64,000 nt of DNA from Pseudomonadota bacterium (GCA_020161655.1 JAIUPC010000017.1:248001-312000); one strand, 5' to 3'. Counted from the first letter of the stretch, positions 16,352 through 27,300 are shown. The notes: a model not told the origin generated them from the sequence alone. Program-made: numbers and translations.

Positions 16352-16999
16352 ATGAGCAAGTTTCCCGCGGGGCTTTTCGCCGAACCCGAACCCGATCCCG
16401 ATACGCTCGTCAATCTCGGCCCTCTGGCACCCTTGGCCGGGACATGGACCGGGCGCAAGGGCGGCGACACCAAGCCGACCGAGGACGGCGGCGAGGCGCA
16501 GGTCTTTGTCGAGACGATCGACCTGCAGCCCATCGACCCGCAGACCAACGGGCCGCAGCTTCTATATGGGCTCCGGTATCACACGCATATCGTGAAGCCG
16601 AGCGAGGCCGAGACCTATCACGATCAGGTCGGCTATTGGCTGTGGGAGCCGGCGACGGGCAACCTCTTCTATTCGCTCACCATTCCGCGTGCCCAGATCG
16701 TGTTGGCGACGGGCAGGGCGGCCGCCACCGACCGCAGTTTTACCGTCACGGCGGCGCGTGGTTCCACGACGAACGGCATCTGCTCCGGCCCGTTCCTTGA
16801 GGAGAATTTCCGCACCGATGCCGTCTCGATGACGGTCACGGTGAACGGGGACGGGACGTGGAGCTATTCCGAAACCACGACGCTTGCCATCAAGGGCGTG
16901 CCGGACCCTTTCCGCCATACGGACGAGAACCGGCTGACCCGCATCGCGCCGCCGAAACCGAACCCCCTGATGGCGGCCAAGGAGGCGAAGGCGTCCTGA
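16352..16999 (+). CDS. Nitrobindin-like heme-binding beta-barrel (FABP-like, DUF1794)
   Basis: 215 residues. A ten-strand barrel of the nitrobindin/THAP4 type is suggested by LAPLAGTWTGRKGGD at the start, FVETIDLQPI, a mid-barrel HDQVGYWLWEPATG, and the closing GVPDPFRHTDENRLTR where the axial His is expected. The family binds ferric heme b and reacts with NO or peroxynitrite. Length is slightly above usual. Stand-alone gene 36 nt after moaB. Confidence 0.8.
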   Translation: MSKFPAGLFAEPEPDPDTLVNLGPLAPLAGTWTGRKGGDTKPTEDGGEAQVFVETIDLQPIDPQTNGPQLLYGLRYHTHIVKPSEAETYHDQVGYWLWEPATGNLFYSLTIPRAQIVLATGRAAATDRSFTVTAARGSTTNGICSGPFLEENFRTDAVSMTVTVNGDGTWSYSETTTLAIKGVPDPFRHTDENRLTRIAPPKPNPLMAAKEAKAS

Positions 17000-17120
17000 A
17001 TGCCGCCGCCCGCCTCGCACCGTTGCGACGGAAGTAACAGCTTCGCGCGTGTGACGGGAAAGGCTTGGACCCGGGAGGCCGTCCGATATACCATCCACGC
17101 GGCCATAAGTGACGGGAAAT

Positions 17121-18593
17121 ATGCGGTTTCTGACCCGAAGCCTTACGGGATTGTTCTTGTTCGCGGTGACGGTCGGGCTGATCGCCGTGGCCGCTGCATT
17201 GCTGAAGTCTGCCATCGACATCCGCATGGCCCCGCCGGCCCCCGGCCGGGCGGCCGAGGAACGGTCCTTCAGCGCCCGCGTCGCGACGCTGGAGCCAAGC
17301 AGCATCGCCCCGACCCTGACCGCCTATGGCGAGGTCAGAAGCCGGCGCACGCTGGAGCTTCGGGCGCTGGCGGCAGGGCAGATCGTCGAGCTTTCCCCAG
17401 ATTTCGAGAACGGCCGGCGGGTGACGGCGGGCGCCTTGCTGCTGCGCACCGATCCCGCCGATGCACAGTCCGCCCTTGATCTGGCGGAGGCCGGGTTGCG
17501 TGAGGCCGAGGTTGAAGGGCGCGATGCGGCGCGGTCGCTTGAATTGGCGCGGGCCGACCTTCAACTGGCCGAGGAACAAGTGACGCTGCGCCGCGGCGCC
17601 TTCGACCGCCAGAAGGGCATCAGCGACCGCGGCTTCGGCACGGCCACCGACATCGAGACGGCGGAACTGGCGCTGGCCATCGCCAACCAGAACCTCGGCA
17701 ACAGCCGGCAGGCGATCGCCCAAGCCGAGGCGCGCATCGACAAGGCGGCCACCGCCTTCGACCGGCAGAAACTGGCGCTGGCCGATGCCGAACGGCGGCT
17801 GGCCGATACGGAACTGCGCGCCGAATTCGGCGGCGTCCTGTCGGCGGTCACCGCTGTGGCTGGCGGGCTGGTCAGCAACTCCGAGAAGGTCGGGGAGCTG
17901 ATCGACCCTGACAACCTCGAAGTCTTGTTCCGCGTTTCGACGGCGCAGTTCCAGGAGTTGGCGGACAAGAAGGGCGAGCTCATGCCCCTGCCCGTGACCG
18001 CCTCGCTGGACATCTACGGCGCGCAGATCACCGCTATGGGCGCTTTGGCCCGTGTCGATGCCACGGTCGGCGCCGGTCTCAGCGGGCGTCTGGTCTATGC
18101 CGCGCTCAATGAGGCCAACGGGCTGAAGCCCGGCGATTTCGTTACCGTCTCGGTGACGGAGCCGCCGCTTCACGGCGTGGCACGGCTGCCTGCGGCGGCG
18201 CTGGGGGCGAACGGCGCGCTTCTGGTGGTGGGCGAAGGCGACAGGCTTGAAGAGGCGCCGGCGGATATCCTGCGCAGGGAAGGTGATGAGATCATCCTGC
18301 GGGTAGGCAACCTCGCCGGGCGCGAGGTCGTCACAGAACGGGCGCCGTTCCTCGGTGCCGGCATCCTGATCCGTCCGGTCCGCGATGGCCGGAACAGCGG
18401 TTCAGGGGGCGTCGCAAAGGACCGGGCCGCGATGATCGACCTGACGCCCGAGCGCCGCGCGGAACTCATGGCGCTGGTCGAAGGCAACGGCTCCATGCCG
18501 CCGGAGGCGAAGGAAAGGCTTCTGCTCCGGCTCCGGGAGGATCGGGTGCCTGCGGAAGTGGTTGAGCGCATCGAAGCCCGGAGGGGCGGCTGA
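17121..18593 (+). CDS. RND efflux periplasmic adaptor (HlyD/MFP family)
   Basis: 490 residues from ATG 17121 (a GTG at 17109 is possible). One N-terminal membrane anchor (about 10-32), then lipoyl-like halves (GEVRSRRTLELRALAAGQI and ELRAEFGGVLSAVTAVAGG), a long coiled-coil hairpin between them, and barrel domains. It links an inner-membrane RND pump to an outer-membrane channel. It ends in an unusual helical tail of about 55 residues after IRPVRDG. The stop overlaps the permease ATG by one base; no outer-membrane factor gene is adjacent. Confidence 0.9.
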   Translation: MRFLTRSLTGLFLFAVTVGLIAVAAALLKSAIDIRMAPPAPGRAAEERSFSARVATLEPSSIAPTLTAYGEVRSRRTLELRALAAGQIVELSPDFENGRRVTAGALLLRTDPADAQSALDLAEAGLREAEVEGRDAARSLELARADLQLAEEQVTLRRGAFDRQKGISDRGFGTATDIETAELALAIANQNLGNSRQAIAQAEARIDKAATAFDRQKLALADAERRLADTELRAEFGGVLSAVTAVAGGLVSNSEKVGELIDPDNLEVLFRVSTAQFQELADKKGELMPLPVTASLDIYGAQITAMGALARVDATVGAGLSGRLVYAALNEANGLKPGDFVTVSVTEPPLHGVARLPAAALGANGALLVVGEGDRLEEAPADILRREGDEIILRVGNLAGREVVTERAPFLGAGILIRPVRDGRNSGSGGVAKDRAAMIDLTPERRAELMALVEGNGSMPPEAKERLLLRLREDRVPAEVVERIEARRGG

Positions 18594-21500
18594 TGGCCGA
18601 TCCCGCCGGCCGCTTTCCAAGGGTGAACGGGGCGCTCTCTTACTTCGCCCGGCATGCGACGGCGGCGAACCTCCTCTTGGTGCTGATCGTGGCGATCGGT
18701 CTGGCGGCAATCCCCAACCTCAGGGCGCAGTATTTTCCCGATGTCGTCACCCAGGACATCATCGTCAGGGTCAAATGGGCGGGCGCCGGTCCGGAGGATG
18801 TCGACCGTGGTATCGTGCAGCTCACGGAACCCGCCCTGAGGGCGGTCGATGGCGTTGACCATGTGACCGCCATCTCGCGGGAAGGCCGTGCCGACTTCAC
18901 GCTCGATTTCGGCCCCGGCGAAGACATGGACCGCGCGCTCGACGATGTGGAGACCGTCGTTGCAGGAATAGCAAACCTGCCCGCAGATGCCGAAACGCCG
19001 GTCGTGTCGCGAAGCGCGTGGCGAGACAGGGTGACCGGCCTCGTCATCACTGGCCCGGTAGAGCCGGCGCAGCTACTGCGTCTCGCCGATGAATTGCGGT
19101 CACGCCTTTTCGAAGCCGGGGTCACCCGCGCCGTCATCGAAGGCATCGCCAGTCCGGAGGTGCAAGTCGAAGTTCCGCTGGCCGAGCTGATGCGCCATGG
19201 CCTGACCCTGTCCGAGATCGGCCGGCGCGTCAGTGCCGAGGTCACCACCGACCCCGCCGGCGAGGTCTCGGGCAGTTCCTCGCGCTTGCGCGCGGGCACC
19301 GAGAGGCGGACACCCGACGCGCTCGGCCAGATCGTGCTCAAGTCAAGCCAGGACGGAACCGATCTCAGGCTCGGCGACATCGCAGCCATTACCGAGCGCG
19401 GGAGCTCCTCCATTCACGCCTACTATGTAGGCGACAACCCGGCGATTGTGTTGCGCGTCGACCGCGATGCAAAGGGCGACGCGCTCGCCATTCAGGCCAC
19501 CGTGGAGAAGGTCGCGGATGAACTGCGCCCAACACTGCCGGATGGCGTGAAGATGGACATGATCAGGGTGCGGTCAGATGACATCCGGGCGCGACTCGAC
19601 ATCCTCATCGAAAACGGCCTGATGGGGCTGGCATTGGTCGTCGTGACGCTGTTCCTGTTTCTCAACGCGCGGACGGCGTTCTGGGTTGCCGCCGGCATTC
19701 CGGTGTCGATGCTTATCGCGGTCGCGATGATGCAGGCCTTTGGGCTGACCATCAACATGATCTCGCTTTTCGCGCTGATCCTGACGCTTGGTATAGTCGT
19801 CGATGACGCCATCGTCGTTGGAGAGCATACTGATTTCCGCGCCCGCCATCTGCAGGAGCCACCCCAGGTTGCGGCGGAGAATGCGATCAGCCGCATGGCG
19901 GCGCCGGTTCTCGCCTCAAGCCTGACGACGATTGCGGCCTTCCTCGGGTTGACGGCGCTGACCGGCCGTTTCGGGTACATGTTGCAGGATATTCCCTTCA
20001 CAGTGACAGTTGTCCTTCTTGCCTCGCTCCTTGAATGCTTCCTGATCCTCCCGAACCACATGGCGCATGGCCGTCTGCCTGACGAACGCGGACATTGGTA
20101 CGATGCCCCTTCACGTGTCGTGAACCGGGGTTTCGGCTGGGTACGCGACCGGCTGGTGCGCCCTTTGACGCGCTTCGTGATCTGGGCGCGGTATCCGGTC
20201 GTCGCCGGCGCGGTTGCCATCCTGGCCTGGCAGGTCGGCGCCTTCATCAAGGGCGATGTGAAGTGGCGCTTCTTCTCCTCTCCTGAACAAGGGGCCATCG
20301 ACATAAACTTCGCGATGCTGTCGGGGGCGACGCGCACCGACACGTTCGCGATGATGAAGTCGCTGCAGTCCACCGTCGACAGGGTGGCGGCAGACTATCG
20401 CGTGAAGCACGGCGTGGAGCCGCTCAAGTACATGATCGCCGAGATCGGCGCCAACGTCGGTCGCGGACTGGCGGTGTCGGAGACGAAGAACGCCGACCTG
20501 CTCGGTGCGGTTTCAGTGGAGCTGATCGACCCTGACCTGCGGCCCTGGAGCGCGTCGGATTTCGTCTCGTCCCTGCAAGACGCGGCGCCGCTCAATCCTC
20601 TTGTCGAGGAGCTTTCATTTCGTGGCGGTCATTTCGGGCCGAGCAGTGACGCCATCGGAATCGAGCTTTCGGGCGCTGATTCCCTGACGCTGAAAGCGGC
20701 GGCAGAGGACCTGAAGCGCGCTCTAGTGGTGTTTCCGGAAGTGTCGGCGCTTGAGGATACGCTTCCCTATGACAAGGACGAGATGATCCTCAATCTGACG
20801 CCGCAGGGACGCGCGCTGGGCTTTACCGTGGATGCCCTCGGCGCGGAAATGCGCAGTCGGCTGAACGGCATCGAGGCCGCAAGCTTTCCGGACGGATCGC
20901 GCAGCACCAAGGTCATGGTGCAATTGCCGGAACACGAACTGACGGCAGATTTCCTCGAACGCTCGCTGATGCGGACCGAAAGCGGCGGCTACGTTCCCCT
21001 TGCCGATCTGGTGACCGTTGAACGGCGGCACGGCTTTTCGTCGGTGCGGCGCGAAAACGGCCCGCCGGTCGTCGCCGTCGGGGGTGATATTGCAGACGAC
21101 AATCCGGCCCGGGCGGAGGAGATACAGACCCGGATCGAGACGGAAATTCTGCCGCAGATTGCGGCGGATCACGGTGTCTCCTACCTGATCTCAGGCCAGA
21201 ATGAGCAAGAGGTGACATTCCTGAACGAGGCGTCCGTCGGCCTCATGCTGGCACTGGTCGGCATCTACGCGATCATGGCCTGGATCTTTGCGAGCTGGAC
21301 CCGGCCTATCGTGGTCATGCTGGTGATCCCCTTTGGCCTTATTGGGGCGATCTACGGTCACGGCGCCTGGAATGTGCCGATCAGCATGTTCTCCGTCGTC
21401 GGGATCATCGGGATGTGCGGAATCATCGTCAACGACGCCATCGTTCTGGTGTCGACCGTCGATGAATATGCCGAAAGGCGCGGGCTGATCCCTGCGACCG

Positions 21501-21943
21501 TAGATGCGGTGGGGGACCGGCTGAGGCCGGTGTTCCTGACAACGGCGACGACGGTCCTTGGCATGGCGCCGCTTCTCTTCGAGACCTCGCGGCAGGCGGA
21601 GTTTCTGAAGCCCACCGTGATCACGCTCTGCTACGGCCTTGGGGTGGGCATGGTGCTGGTCCTTCTGGTGGTGCCGGCAATGATCATCATCCAGCATGAT
21701 TTCGGCCAGCGCCTGCGGGCCTACCGCCGCGCCCGGCGTGCACCGCACATGGCCCGGCTTGTCTTGGCCTGCGCCCTGGCGATGGTCGGCATCTTCGCGG
21801 CAACGCTCGGCGTGGCGATCTGGCAGGGGGCGGCGCTTCTGCCGGCCTTCGGTTACTTCCTCGCGGGCGAAGCGTTGGTGTGCGCGATCTTCTGGCTGAT
21901 CGGACGCGGCTATCTGCGCCGCGCTCAGCCGGCGCAGCCCTGA
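18593..21943 (+). CDS. RND efflux transporter permease
   Basis: 1116 residues, inner-membrane proton-driven exporter. Twelve core helices with two large periplasmic loops are evident. The helix-4 motif LILTLGIVVDDAIVVGEHTD holds the proton-relay Asp pair, and the second repeat has GIIGMCGIIVNDAIVL. The protein is about 70 residues longer than usual: after the family's normal end (VPAMIII, about residue 1030) it adds an Arg-rich linker and two more hydrophobic helices. The substrate is unknown. The 3' end overlaps the convergent DsbD-like gene by 19 nt. Confidence 0.93.
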   Translation: MADPAGRFPRVNGALSYFARHATAANLLLVLIVAIGLAAIPNLRAQYFPDVVTQDIIVRVKWAGAGPEDVDRGIVQLTEPALRAVDGVDHVTAISREGRADFTLDFGPGEDMDRALDDVETVVAGIANLPADAETPVVSRSAWRDRVTGLVITGPVEPAQLLRLADELRSRLFEAGVTRAVIEGIASPEVQVEVPLAELMRHGLTLSEIGRRVSAEVTTDPAGEVSGSSSRLRAGTERRTPDALGQIVLKSSQDGTDLRLGDIAAITERGSSSIHAYYVGDNPAIVLRVDRDAKGDALAIQATVEKVADELRPTLPDGVKMDMIRVRSDDIRARLDILIENGLMGLALVVVTLFLFLNARTAFWVAAGIPVSMLIAVAMMQAFGLTINMISLFALILTLGIVVDDAIVVGEHTDFRARHLQEPPQVAAENAISRMAAPVLASSLTTIAAFLGLTALTGRFGYMLQDIPFTVTVVLLASLLECFLILPNHMAHGRLPDERGHWYDAPSRVVNRGFGWVRDRLVRPLTRFVIWARYPVVAGAVAILAWQVGAFIKGDVKWRFFSSPEQGAIDINFAMLSGATRTDTFAMMKSLQSTVDRVAADYRVKHGVEPLKYMIAEIGANVGRGLAVSETKNADLLGAVSVELIDPDLRPWSASDFVSSLQDAAPLNPLVEELSFRGGHFGPSSDAIGIELSGADSLTLKAAAEDLKRALVVFPEVSALEDTLPYDKDEMILNLTPQGRALGFTVDALGAEMRSRLNGIEAASFPDGSRSTKVMVQLPEHELTADFLERSLMRTESGGYVPLADLVTVERRHGFSSVRRENGPPVVAVGGDIADDNPARAEEIQTRIETEILPQIAADHGVSYLISGQNEQEVTFLNEASVGLMLALVGIYAIMAWIFASWTRPIVVMLVIPFGLIGAIYGHGAWNVPISMFSVVGIIGMCGIIVNDAIVLVSTVDEYAERRGLIPATVDAVGDRLRPVFLTTATTVLGMAPLLFETSRQAEFLKPTVITLCYGLGVGMVLVLLVVPAMIIIQHDFGQRLRAYRRARRAPHMARLVLACALAMVGIFAATLGVAIWQGAALLPAFGYFLAGEALVCAIFWLIGRGYLRRAQPAQP

Positions 21944-22740
21944 AGCTCGACCGCGCGGCCGGTGCCGCCGAACACGGTGATCCGGATATCCTTGCCATCG
22001 ACCGCGAAAGGTTGCGCCGAAGCGGGAACGAGGTCTGCCGTAGCGCTGAGTTCGCCGCCGTTCCGCGAGGTTTCCGCCAGAGACACCCAGACGCTCTGAT
22101 CGGCGAGTTCGAGAACTGCAACCTCCTCAGGTCCGACCGGTGGCAGGGTAAGGCGGGCGGTCAGGCGCATCCCGTCGCTGATCGGCTCGGCTTCGCATTC
22201 TGCGGCGCTTAGGCCCGCCGCCCGCGCCGCTTCAGGCTGGTTGTCGAGCGCGCTTTGGATTTCAGGAACCGCCGCGCCTCCAGGGACGATCCTGCCCGTC
22301 AGGCTCAGCGACATCGGAACGCAGATGTTGTCGCATACTCCAATTTCGACGGCTGCCTTGAGCTGGATCGGCGCGCCGGGGTCCTGCGCGGTGATCTCGA
22401 TCGGCAGGACGAGGGATTCCTGGTAGCCGAAGGTGCGCATCCCGCTAAGGTCGAACATCACGGGTTTCGGCCAGTGGAAGGTGACGGCGGCGAGGTTCGT
22501 CGAGCCTGACCAGTCGAACCGCGGCGGTATGCCCGCCTCACCCGGTGCACGCCAGTAGGTCTTCCAGCCCGGCGCAAGGACAAGACGCATCGCGACCATT
22601 TCGCTGCCGGAGGCGGTCCGCCAGCCGTCGATCAGCTCTGCCTTGACGACCGGAACCGGCGTGGTTTCGGCGAAGGCGGGCGCGAGGGGCAGGCCCAAAC
22701 CGGCGGCGGCTGCGATGAATGAGCGGAGCTTGTGCTTCAT
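21925..22740 (-). CDS. Periplasmic DsbD-alpha-like protein
   Basis: 271 residues from ATG 22740, where a signal peptide (hydrophobic Ala/Leu core, cleavage near PAFAE) begins; an upstream in-frame start at 22782 would bury it. The mature region resembles the N-terminal domain of the reductase DsbD: WKTYWRAPGEAGIPPRFDW, and IGVCDNICVPM with two cysteines four apart. There is no membrane transporter domain, so it would need a partner to receive electrons. Probably a periplasmic thiol carrier or copper/cytochrome-related protein. Confidence 0.8.
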   Translation of the reverse strand: MKHKLRSFIAAAAGLGLPLAPAFAETTPVPVVKAELIDGWRTASGSEMVAMRLVLAPGWKTYWRAPGEAGIPPRFDWSGSTNLAAVTFHWPKPVMFDLSGMRTFGYQESLVLPIEITAQDPGAPIQLKAAVEIGVCDNICVPMSLSLTGRIVPGGAAVPEIQSALDNQPEAARAAGLSAAECEAEPISDGMRLTARLTLPPVGPEEVAVLELADQSVWVSLAETSRNGGELSATADLVPASAQPFAVDGKDIRITVFGGTGRAVELQGCAG

Positions 22741-22877
22741 GGCGTGAAAATTGGGCAACGGACCGCCGAAAGAAAGCACCAAAAGGCAACATCACAAAGA
22801 GTTTCCTCTGCCGACCTGCATATCGCGGCTTGAAACGTGACCGCCGGAACGCGATCCTTGTATCGGAGGCCCCGATT

Positions 22878-23435
22878 ATGAACCTCAGTGGCAAGCTCCT
22901 CATCGCCATGCCCGGCATGGGCGATCCGCGCTTCGAACATAGCGTGATCTTCATGTGCGCCCATTCCGATGACGGCGCCATGGGGCTGATCGTGAACAAG
23001 CTGGCGCCCGGCCTGACTTTTGGCAAGCTGTTGAAACAGCTTAACATTCCTGCGTCGCACGACCCGGTTCGCGACATCCCGGTGCATTTCGGTGGCCCGG
23101 TCGAGCAGGTGCGGGGCTTTGTGCTCCATTCCGCCGACTACGATGGCGAGGGGTCAACCCTGCATGTCGACGACCGTTTCGGCATGACCGCCACGCTTGA
23201 CGTGCTGCAGGCAATTGCGCGCGGCGACGGGCCGCAATCGTCGATCCTGGCGCTCGGCTATGCCGGCTGGGGGCCGGGGCAGCTTGAGGACGAGATCCTC
23301 GGCAATGGCTGGCTGACCTGCGATGCCGCGCCGGACCTCGTGTTTTCCGGACAGGATGAGATGAAGTGGACCCGCGCGCTTGGAACGCTCGGGGTCGATC
23401 CGATCCTTCTGTCTTCGACCGCGGGCCGGGCCTGA
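22878..23435 (+). CDS. YqgE/AlgH family protein (DUF179)
   Basis: 185 residues from ATG 22878, with a strong GGAGG 9 nt upstream. Family hallmarks are GKLLIAMPGMGDPRFEHSVI at the start, GAMGLIVNKL, and LALGYAGWGPGQLEDEI. It is a conserved cytoplasmic protein of uncertain function; AlgH in Pseudomonas was linked to alginate regulation. Divergent from the DsbD-like gene with 137 nt between starts. Confidence 0.92.
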   Translation: MNLSGKLLIAMPGMGDPRFEHSVIFMCAHSDDGAMGLIVNKLAPGLTFGKLLKQLNIPASHDPVRDIPVHFGGPVEQVRGFVLHSADYDGEGSTLHVDDRFGMTATLDVLQAIARGDGPQSSILALGYAGWGPGQLEDEILGNGWLTCDAAPDLVFSGQDEMKWTRALGTLGVDPILLSSTAGRA

Positions 23436-23437
23436 GG

Positions 23438-24286
23438 TCAGCCGACCTCGCGGCGGTAATTGACGGTGGTCGGGCGGCTGTAGCCTTCATGTGCGGTCTC
23501 GCCGGTTCTCAAGAAACCCATCGCTTCGAAGGCGGCCTGGTTCTCCGTCAGCTCGATCCGGGTTTGCAGCGTGACCGCCGGCTTGCCAAGCGTCTTGGCC
23601 CGGCCAAGCGCAAGATCGACCATCTGGCGGGCGAGGCCTTGCCTGCGGTGGCTTTGGACGACGGCGAGCTTGCCGAGGTAGAGGTCATCCGCGCGCGGCG
23701 TCAGCACAACGCAAGCGATGGGCGCGCCCGCTTTTTCGCGCACCCAGACCTCGCTGTCGCGCGCGGCCTCCGACAGTGCCGCCTCGGTCAACCGGTGCAT
23801 GGAGCTTGGCGGGTCGATCAGCCCCACCATGAAGGCGAAGGCGTCGCGGATCAGGCTGAGGACGGGGCCGAAATCCTCGGCAGGGTCCATCTGCCGCGCC
23901 GCCTCGTGCTTGGGTAGGTCGTCGGCGACATGCAGCCATGGCAGCCGTTCGTTCCAGAAGACGTGGAGGTCTGGCGCGAAGGCAGAAGGATCATCGAGCG
24001 TCATGGCGTAGAGGTCGATCTCCCCCGTGCGGATGTCGCTTTGATAGGTGAGGGGGGAGCCGCAGCGCGGGCAGAAGCTGCGGAAGATGCCGGGGGAGGA
24101 TTCGTAAAGCTGCGGGGCGATGCCGGACCAGGTGATCCGGTCGTGGCTGACCGCGAAGAAGCTGACCATCGGGGCAGAGGTCGCGCGGCGGCAGGTTTCG
24201 CAATGGCAATGCGCCGACCAGTTGGGCGCGCCGTGAAAGCTGTACCTGACCGCGCCGCAAAGGCACCTTCCCGTTCCGCCGTCCAT
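23438..24286 (-). CDS. GFA-domain / GNAT acetyltransferase fusion protein
   Basis: 282 residues from ATG 24286 with GGGAGG 6 nt upstream. Residues 1-125 are a complete glutathione-dependent formaldehyde-activating (GFA, Mss4-fold) domain with all zinc cysteines: CLCGAV, HCHCETCRR and FCPRCGSPL. Residues from about 140 to the end are a GNAT acetyltransferase with LYLGKLAVVQSHRRQGLARQ and a closing FEAMGF. The two domains are in one frame with no stop between. Neither substrate is known. Ends 2 nt from convergent yqgE. Confidence 0.88.
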   Translation of the reverse strand: MDGGTGRCLCGAVRYSFHGAPNWSAHCHCETCRRATSAPMVSFFAVSHDRITWSGIAPQLYESSPGIFRSFCPRCGSPLTYQSDIRTGEIDLYAMTLDDPSAFAPDLHVFWNERLPWLHVADDLPKHEAARQMDPAEDFGPVLSLIRDAFAFMVGLIDPPSSMHRLTEAALSEAARDSEVWVREKAGAPIACVVLTPRADDLYLGKLAVVQSHRRQGLARQMVDLALGRAKTLGKPAVTLQTRIELTENQAAFEAMGFLRTGETAHEGYSRPTTVNYRREVG

Positions 24287-24395
24287 CGCCGCCTCCCGCC
24301 GTGACGTGCCGATTTGGCGCCGCTTTGGTCGCAGGGTCAAGCGCGACAGATGCCGATATCTTGGGGATAACTAGCGGGATCATGCCATATACGGT

Positions 24396-27300
24396 GTGGA
24401 TCGGTTGACAGAAGCCGCCGTCGCGCCGACGATTGGCAACCTTCTGGAATCATCGAGCGGTCCCTTGCTGCGTTTCTCCCGCCTGCGTCTCAACGGCTTC
24501 AAAAGCTTCGTGGACCCCACGGATCTCATCATCCATGAGGGGCTGACGGGCGTCGTGGGGCCAAACGGCTGCGGCAAGTCGAACCTTCTTGAAGCGCTGC
24601 GCTGGGTGATGGGCGAAAACCGCCCGACCGCGATGCGCGGCGACGGGATGGAGGATGTGATCTTCGCCGGTGCAGCCAGCCGCCCGGCGCGGAACTTCGC
24701 CGAAGTCGCGCTGACCATCGACAATACCGAACGTCTGGCGCCTTCGGGCTTCAACGATCAGGACGCGCTCGAGATCGTGCGCCGCATCACCCGCGACGCC
24801 GGATCGGCCTACAAGGCTAACGCGAAGGACGTGCGCGCCCGCGACGTGCAGATGCTTTTCGCCGATGCCTCCACCGGTTCGCATTCGCCGGCGCTGGTCC
24901 GGCAGGGGCAGATCGCCGAGCTTATCAACGCCAAGCCGAAGAACCGCCGCCGGATTCTGGAAGAGGCGGCGGGGATTTCGGGCCTTTACCAGCGCCGGCA
25001 CGAGGCTGAGCTGAAGCTCTCCGGGACCGAACAGAACCTCGCCCGCATCGAGGATGTCGTCGAACAGCTTGCCCAGCAGCTTGCGCAACTGGCCCGGCAG
25101 GCCCGGCAGGCGGCGCGCTACCGCGAGATCGGCGAGGAACTCAGGCGGTCCGAAGGGATGCTCCTTTACCGCCGCTGGCGCGAGGCTGATCTTGCCGCCG
25201 CCGCCGCGGGGGCCGACCTGACCGAACGCACCCGCCTTGCCGGGCAGGCCGAGGCCGCCGCGCGGCAATCCGCCCGCGCCCGCGCCGACCGCGAGGACGA
25301 CCTGCCGCCGCTCCGCGAGGAAGAGGCGATTGCGGCGGCGATCCTGCAGCGCCTGCAAGTCCAGCGCGACGCGCTGAAGGATCAGGAGGACCGCGCGCTT
25401 CAGACCATCGAGACGCTGAATGGCCGCATCGGCCAGCTTGCCCGCGACATGGAGCGCGAGGCGGGGCTGAACCGCGATGCCGGCGAGACCATCGAGCGGC
25501 TGGAATGGGAGCAGGCGCAGATCCTGAAAGCGGCGGAAGGGCATGACGATCGCCTTTCCGCAGCACTTGAGGCGGCGCAGGACGCGGCTCGGGTGCTGTC
25601 GGACCGGGAAACCGCGCATTCCGAACTGACCGAGGATGTCGCGCGCCTTTCGGCCCGGCACCAGTCGGCGCATCGGCTTCTGGCCGACAGCCGCTCCACG
25701 CTGGAGAAATCCGATGCCGAGGCGGGCCGTGCCCGCAATGCCGCTGTCGAAGCCGAGATTGCGCTGGCGCAGGCTGCGGCCAGCCAGACGGCGGCGGAGG
25801 AGGCCCAGGAAGAGGCGGTGAGCGCTGCCGAAAACGCCGAAGCGGCCCTGGCTGCCGCCGATGAGGCACGGAGCGACGCGCAGGCGCGGGAATCCGAGGC
25901 GCGGGCGGCTCTGTCTTCGGCGGAAGGCGAATGGGGCGCGCTCAAGGCCGAGGCGACGGCGCTGTTGCGCCTGGTGGAGCGCGAGGCGACGGCGGGCAAG
26001 CAATTGCTCGACCGGGTCGAGGTGAAGAAGGGCTACGAGAAGGCGCTGGGCGCGGCGCTGGCCGACGATCTTCGCGCGCCCGAGGTGGCGGCGGACGCGG
26101 CCTCGGGCTGGGCGGTGCTGCCCGGTTACCCGCAGGCGCAAGGCCTGCCGGAAGGGGTCCAGGCGCTTTCGACCTTCGTCAATGTGCCTGCGGTGCTGGC
26201 GCGGCGGATCGGCCAGATCGGCCTCGTGGCCAAGGCCGATGGCGCGCGGTTGCAACAATTGCTGAAGCCTGGCCAGCGGCTGGTGTCGGTCGATGGCGAT
26301 CTCTGGCGCTGGGACGGGTTCCGTGCCGGGGCCGAGGATGCGCCGACCGCCGCCGCGCTGAGGCTCCAGCAACTGAACCGCCTGACCGATCTCAAGCGCG
26401 ATCTCGAAGAGGCCAACGGCCGTGCCGAGGGCGCGCGTCGGGCGCATGAGCATCTGACGCGGCGGCTGGCTGATGCGTCGGAGGCCGACCGCAGTGCGCG
26501 CGATGCGCGGCGCGAGGCCGACCGGCGCATGGCCGAAGCCTCGCGCGCCCTGTCGCGGGCCGAGGCGGATCGGTCGATCACCGGTGGCAAGCTGGAAAGC
26601 GCCCGTCTTGCCGTGTCCCGGCATGAGGAAGAGGCGATGGCAGCCCGCGCCCGGCTGAAGGAAGCCGAGGCCGGGGTTGCGGCCTTGCCCGATCTTGAGG
26701 CCGCGCGGGCCGAGGTCGAGGATGTGAAGCTGACGGTCGAGGCGGCGCGGATGACCATGCTCGCCAAGCGCTCCGGCCATGACGAGATCCGCCGCGAAGG
26801 CGAGGCGCGGGTGCGGCGGCGGCAGGAGATCACCAAGGAAGTTTCCGGCTGGCGTCACCGGCTGGAGACGGCGGAAAAGCGCAGCGCCGAACTGGCGGAT
26901 CGCAAATCCGCGACAGAAGCGGAACTGAAGGAGGCGTCCTCTGCCCCCGCCGAGATCGCCGCCAAGCGTGCCGAACTTGGTGATGCCATCGACGCCGCCG
27001 AGGATCGCCGCCGCGCCGCCGCCGACCGTCTGGCCGAGGCGGAAACCGCGCTGCGTGACGCAACCGATCTGGAGCGTGCCAGCGAGCGCGCGGCCTCTGA
27101 GGCGCGTGAGGCGCGGGCGCGGGCCGAGGCGCGGGCCGATGCCGCCCGCGAAACCGTCGCCCATGCCGCCGGGCGCATCCGCGAGGAGACGGAGCTTGAT
27201 CCTGCTGGGCTTCTGGAAAGCCTTGCTGCCGGCCCCGAAAACATGCCAACGGCAGAGGCGCTGGATGCCGATGTCCACCGCCTGCGCCGTCAACGCGATG

